From an uncultured Bacteroidota bacterium (lineage in GTDB: Bacteria; Bacteroidota; Bacteroidia; Flavobacteriales; Flavobacteriaceae), in assembly GCA_902598305.1 (NCBI GenBank), contig CACKBL010000006.1, positions 84,606 to 148,605 on the forward strand: a stretch of DNA of 64,000 bases, written 5' to 3'. The notes under the pieces are model-generated. The model had not been told where the DNA came from and searched no databases. It was given only the letters and a program-made list of their open reading frames with translations. The translations under genes and the position numbers were made by a program. How positions within the stretch are numbered: the stretch's first letter is position 1; each line of letters opens with the position of its first letter. Below are positions 60,700 to 64,000 of the stretch, one piece after another.

Positions 60700-60802
60700 C
60701 CACTCTAAAGTGGGTTAATATTTAATAAAATCCTCACTATTTTACTATAAAACTTATAGTAATTATGTAGGATTAATTTTTAACCTTATTAGAAAAAAAT
60801 AA

Positions 60803-60876
60803 GCCGATGTAGCTCAGCTGGCTAGAGCAGCTGATTTGTAATCAGCAGGTCGTGGGTTCGAGTCCCTCCATCGGCT
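60803..60876 (+). tRNA. tRNA-Thr(TGT)
   Basis: Complete cloverleaf, acceptor GCCGATG/CATCGGC, anticodon loop TTTGTAA, GGTTCGAGTCC T arm. Confidence 0.97.
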
Positions 60877-60887
60877 CTTAATTAATT

Positions 60888-60969
60888 GGGGAGATACTCA
60901 AGCGGCCAACGAGGACAGACTGTAAATCTGTTGGTTTTACCTTCGCAGGTTCGAATCCTGCTCTCCCCA
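60888..60969 (+). tRNA. tRNA-Tyr(GTA)
   Basis: Type II tRNA with long variable arm; acceptor GGGGAGA/TCTCCCC; anticodon GTA in ctGTAaa. Confidence 0.97.
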
Positions 60970-60977
60970 CTCAGTTT

Positions 60978-61050
60978 GCGGGAGTAGCTCAGTTGGTAGA
61001 GCATTAGCCTTCCAAGCTAATTGTCGCCGGTTCGAACCCGGTCTCCCGCT
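60978..61050 (+). tRNA. tRNA-Gly(TCC)
   Basis: Acceptor GCGGGAG/CTCCCGC; anticodon TCC; GGTTCGAACCC T arm. Confidence 0.97.
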
Positions 61051-61090
61051 CTTTTATTTACTTCAATTTTTAATTAAATATTTACATAAA

Positions 61091-61324
61091 ATGGATACTC
61101 TTGATATTATCGGCTGGGCAGCTGCAATTTTTGTCATAATTTCTTTTTTAATTAACAACATGTTATGGTTAAGAATAATTAATATGGTAGGTGCTTCTTT
61201 ATGGTTAACTTATGGGATAATCGATACTTCATATTCAATAATATTTTTAAACGTAATAATTGTTTCTATACAATTTTTTAAAATATCCTTACTTTTAAAA
61301 GATAAAAATCTTAATTTAAAATAA
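61091..61324 (+). CDS. Small membrane protein (YgjV/SemiSWEET-like)
   Basis: 77 aa, hydrophobic: IIGWAAAIFVIISFLINNMLWLRIINMVGASLWLTYGI. Confidence 0.6.
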   Translation: MDTLDIIGWAAAIFVIISFLINNMLWLRIINMVGASLWLTYGIIDTSYSIIFLNVIIVSIQFFKISLLLKDKNLNLK

Positions 61325-61338
61325 CACAAATTTTTAAT

Positions 61339-61375
61339 GCCGATGTAGCTCAGGGGTAGAGCGTTTCCTTGGTAA
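61339..61375 (+). pseudogene. 5' half of tRNA-Thr(GGT), truncated at end of the anticodon loop
   Basis: GCCGATGTAGCTCAGGGGTAGAGCGTTTCCTTGGTAA matches tRNA-Thr through loop position 38, then diverges; no T-arm or 3' acceptor strand found downstream in the window. Confidence 0.85.
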
Positions 61376-61499
61376 TTATATATGAGAGGGGGGAAATGCA
61401 AGGGAACACTCGAAAACATCAATAAAATAGGGGTATTAAATTTATATAGTTTGCTTTCATCATCCCCAAATAATCCCTGCCAAAAAATTAGCCTAAAAC

Positions 61500-61518
61500 T
61501 TTTCCTTACCAAGGAAAA
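61500..61518. repeat. Palindrome TTTTCCTT-ACC-AAGGAAAA, inverted copy of tRNA-Thr(GGT) anticodon stem-loop
   Basis: 61506-61517 TTACCAAGGAAA is the exact 12-nt reverse complement of 61364-61375 TTTCCTTGGTAA. Confidence 0.8.
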
Positions 61519-61586
61519 TCTGAAAAGAGATTTACATTTAAAAATTAAATCAATAAATTTATCTGTTAACCTTAAACATTTATCAA

Positions 61587-62009
61587 TTGACAAAGAAATT
61601 TGCCTTACTCTTTCTCTTTGTAATTACTTTATATAATACTATTTATTCTCAAAATTCTTTGAATTCTTATTCAAGCTCTGAAGAAAATTCAGGTTTATTG
61701 TTAGTAGCGCAAATCAAACCTATTTTTTTAGATATATTGAAAATTGATGATGAATTACTTTTTGGAGATTTTAAGTACACTAACCCTAGTTGCAATAAGT
61801 TGCACTTTTTTCTGCCTAAACTGAATAAAGGAGTTAAAATTGTAATATATAATTTAAATGGCAATAAAGTTTTTAATGGGTTAGTAGATAGCGATGTTAA
61901 TGGTTTATATACAGTAAACCATAACTTTCCTTACGAGGGGTTTTATTTAATGCAAATTGAATTTGAAAAGAGCAAAGTAATTAGAAAAATAATTAAGAAA
62001 TGCGACTAG
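61587..62009 (+). CDS. Secreted protein with T9SS sorting-domain-like C-terminus
   Basis: Signal peptide FALLFLFVITLYNTIYSQ; C-terminal GVKIVIYNLNGNKVFNG...GFYLMQIEFEKSKVIRKIIKK. Confidence 0.6.
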   Translation: MTKKFALLFLFVITLYNTIYSQNSLNSYSSSEENSGLLLVAQIKPIFLDILKIDDELLFGDFKYTNPSCNKLHFFLPKLNKGVKIVIYNLNGNKVFNGLVDSDVNGLYTVNHNFPYEGFYLMQIEFEKSKVIRKIIKKCD

Positions 62010-63283
62010 TAAAAAAGCTTTATTGTTTTATCTTTTTTATAGGTTTTTTTCACCTACAAGCTCAAGATTTTAATACAAGTAATAAAGATAAGGAAGTAGT
62101 TGTAAGGAAATTGGTAAGAGTGATTTTAGGATCTTTCAAATACCAGTATAATGCTATCAATCTTAAACAAAAATTAAAACAAAAGGGATTTGAAAGAACA
62201 GAGATATTAGAAGTTAAAAACGGTTTCTACAGAGTTTCTGTTGGCACATTTAAGGATTTAATTACTGCTGAAAAATTTGTAATTGATAATGATTTAAAAA
62301 CAAATGACTTGTGGTATCAATTTTCCTTTCCCAAAAAAAACTTGATACAATCGACCGAAAGTTTAGATGAAAATACTAATGAAATAAATAATACTGAATC
62401 GGATGAAATAGAATCCAAAGAGGAGGAAGCAGAAGAAAGGAAGGAGGATAACTCACAAATAAATGAAGAAATAGATGAGAGTATAATTGAAAAAAACACG
62501 TTTGATGAAAATTTACTTAACCAAAATGAAATAAATCCGAGTGAAGAATCAAATCAAAAGGAATTAAAAAAAGGTGATGATGAAATAACTAATGAAGATA
62601 AAATTCAGTCCTTGGAAAATCGTTCTCTAAAGTCGGATTCTTTAGAAAATTTTAACGAAGATCAGAATAATAATGATCTTGAAATAAAAAAAAATCAATT
62701 AGAAGAGAAGGAAAAATCGGGGGTGTTTATATCGATAGGAAGAAGTATAACAAGATATGACTTTACAAATAGTTTAGGAAACGCAAATCCAAATGTTTTG
62801 TCCTCAGATGGTCTTGATTTTGAAATTGGAAAAAGAGGTGTTTTTAATTTTAATTTACTTTTTTTAAAACTTCTTTTTTCTGCTTCTTTATCATTGAACC
62901 AGTACAATGCAATTGGAGGGGACGGTAATGTTTCATACGATTGGAATACATCATATTTGGGAACAAATTTATATTTTTCATTAGAGACATTTCGAATTTT
63001 CAACCTAATAAATTTTGATGTTAGTGCTGGATCTGGGATTAGTCATATCCTCTATGGTGAACAAAAAATTGGTTCGAGTATATTTAAATTAAGGGAGAAT
63101 AATGAGTTTGACGGTCTCTTTGTAAGACCATTTGTTGAATTCGGCTCAAATTTTTACAATTCAAAAAAAGTATCTGCTGGTCTATTTTTAAATTTATCTA
63201 AAAGTTTTTCTATGGATAATAATTCTGAACAGAAACTAGATTTTGAGAATTTTCAAATCAAATTAAAGTTATGCGTAAAGTAA
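62000..63283 (+). CDS. Secreted SPOR-like domain protein with acidic linker and beta-rich C-terminus
   Basis: Signal peptide; VRVILGSFKYQYNAINLKQKLKQKGFERTEILEVKNGFYRVSVGTFKD resembles SPOR; long E/D/N-rich stretch; C-terminal alternating aromatic/polar strands. Confidence 0.6.
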   Translation: MRLVKKLYCFIFFIGFFHLQAQDFNTSNKDKEVVVRKLVRVILGSFKYQYNAINLKQKLKQKGFERTEILEVKNGFYRVSVGTFKDLITAEKFVIDNDLKTNDLWYQFSFPKKNLIQSTESLDENTNEINNTESDEIESKEEEAEERKEDNSQINEEIDESIIEKNTFDENLLNQNEINPSEESNQKELKKGDDEITNEDKIQSLENRSLKSDSLENFNEDQNNNDLEIKKNQLEEKEKSGVFISIGRSITRYDFTNSLGNANPNVLSSDGLDFEIGKRGVFNFNLLFLKLLFSASLSLNQYNAIGGDGNVSYDWNTSYLGTNLYFSLETFRIFNLINFDVSAGSGISHILYGEQKIGSSIFKLRENNEFDGLFVRPFVEFGSNFYNSKKVSAGLFLNLSKSFSMDNNSEQKLDFENFQIKLKLCVK

Positions 63284-64000
63284 TATTTTTAATTGCTTTT
63301 AATTTAATGATGTCACATTCATTAATCGCACAGACCTTTTCATATCAAGCAATTATTTACATTAATGAAGAGTTACCAGGTGTTGACTTAATTCAGAAAG
63401 TAGCTACCAATAAAAATATTTGTCTTAGATTTTCTATAATTGGTAATAATAGTGCTATAGAATATCAGGAGAGTAAATCTGCAGTTACGGATGAATATGG
63501 ATATGTTAATTTGCTAATCGGTGATGGTTTTCAAGAAGGTGGATCTGCAAATAGTTTTATTGAGATTGATTGGAAAAATTACCCAAAATATTTGAGGGTA
63601 GAAATCAATGAGGATGGAGTATGCAACACATATAAAATTTTAAGCGAACAGGTTTTCTCCTTTGTTCCTTATTCTTATTACAGTTTAAATTCAATTGGAG
63701 AAAAAGGTCCACAGGGTGAAAAGGGTGATGTCGGACCACAAGGTCCACAAGGTGAAATGGGTCCGCAAGGCGAAAAAGGTGAAATAGGTCTGACAGGTCC
63801 AGTAGGTCCTGCTGGAAGTGGAACGGATAGTCAAACAATAAATGCAGCTTTAGTAGGAAATACACTTCAACTGTTACCAGAGAATACTACTGTATCAGAA
63901 AGCGTTGACCTTTCATCTATTTCTGGAGTTCCTGGAGTTCCTGGAGTTCAGGGTCCAGCAGGCCCACAAGGTCCAGCAGGTCCACAGGGTCCAGTAGGTC
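63271..64000 (+). CDS. Secreted collagen-like (Gly-X-Y repeat) protein, partial at right edge
   Basis: ATG 63271 MRKVIFLIAFNLMMSHSLIAQTFSYQAIIYINEELPG...; GEKGPQGEKGDVGPQGPQGEMGPQGEKGEIGLTGPVGPAG and GVPGVPGVQGPAGPQGPAGPQGPVG; open to window end, absent from the ORF track. Confidence 0.9.
   Translation, partial: MRKVIFLIAFNLMMSHSLIAQTFSYQAIIYINEELPGVDLIQKVATNKNICLRFSIIGNNSAIEYQESKSAVTDEYGYVNLLIGDGFQEGGSANSFIEIDWKNYPKYLRVEINEDGVCNTYKILSEQVFSFVPYSYYSLNSIGEKGPQGEKGDVGPQGPQGEMGPQGEKGEIGLTGPVGPAGSGTDSQTINAALVGNTLQLLPENTTVSESVDLSSISGVPGVPGVQGPAGPQGPAGPQGPVG
63697..64000 (+). repeat. Collagen-like 9-nt periodic (Gly-X-Y) repeat tracts
   Basis: Two tracts, 63697-63822 and 63925-64000+, separated by a 34-codon non-repetitive segment. 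Confidence 0.88.

Noticed and set aside
61376-61505. Group I intron interrupting tRNA-Thr(GGT)
   Set aside because: No recognisable P/Q/R/S core and no 3' exon (T arm, acceptor strand) found in the remaining window; pairing of the exon with a site 130 nt away is not the usual internal guide arrangement.
61382-61636. 84-aa ORF across the broken tRNA region
   Set aside because: Starts inside the structured spacer, no homology recognised, overlaps the better supported secreted ORF at 61587.
63605-63865. 86-aa minus-strand ORF rich in L/F/H/P
   Set aside because: Antisense of the collagen-like Gly-X-Y repeat; composition is a by-product of the repeat.
63697-64000. CRISPR-like or tandem DNA repeat array
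   Set aside because: Periodicity is in-frame Gly-X-Y coding; no repeat-spacer structure.

Overview
64 kb of a low-GC Bacteroidota (Flavobacteriia-like, probably marine) chromosome. It is almost entirely coding and mostly core metabolism. Main blocks: (1) a methionine operon metK-metY-metX-osmC-metH(split)-metF; (2) an aromatic amino acid operon pheA-aminotransferase-tyrA-DAHP synthase/chorismate mutase; (3) the Na+-NQR operon nqrABCDEF with apbE; (4) housekeeping genes (map, gpmI, rsgA, dtd, murB, valS, psd, cdsA, ftsH, rsfS, birA, pyrE, coaD, ddl, rluD); (5) a complete trpEGDCFBA operon; (6) rhodanese, PspC, AGCS symporter, rpsU, xerC, then tRNA-Thr/Tyr/Gly; (7) an accessory-looking right end with a broken tRNA-Thr(GGT), secreted proteins and a collagen-like protein that runs off the window. 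The strongest non-coding observations are three layers of RNA-based amino acid regulation. First, a SAM-II-type riboswitch before metK, with a long platform built from two mutually exclusive perfect helices. Second, a Phe/Tyr attenuator before pheA whose leader peptide is MITKITTYFYFFYFYFYNS (10 consecutive aromatic residues). Third, a trp attenuator whose leader peptide is MKIFNIINWWTFMDS. Both leader ORFs lie so close to a TAnnTTTG promoter box that they are probably (near-)leaderless. Other notable points: a tRNA-Thr(GGT) gene broken exactly at the end of the anticodon loop, with an inverted copy of the anticodon stem-loop 130 bp away; an apparent AUU start for rsgA; and a homopolymer frameshift in a YceI-family gene. 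All family calls are by eye from protein motifs; no searches were run.
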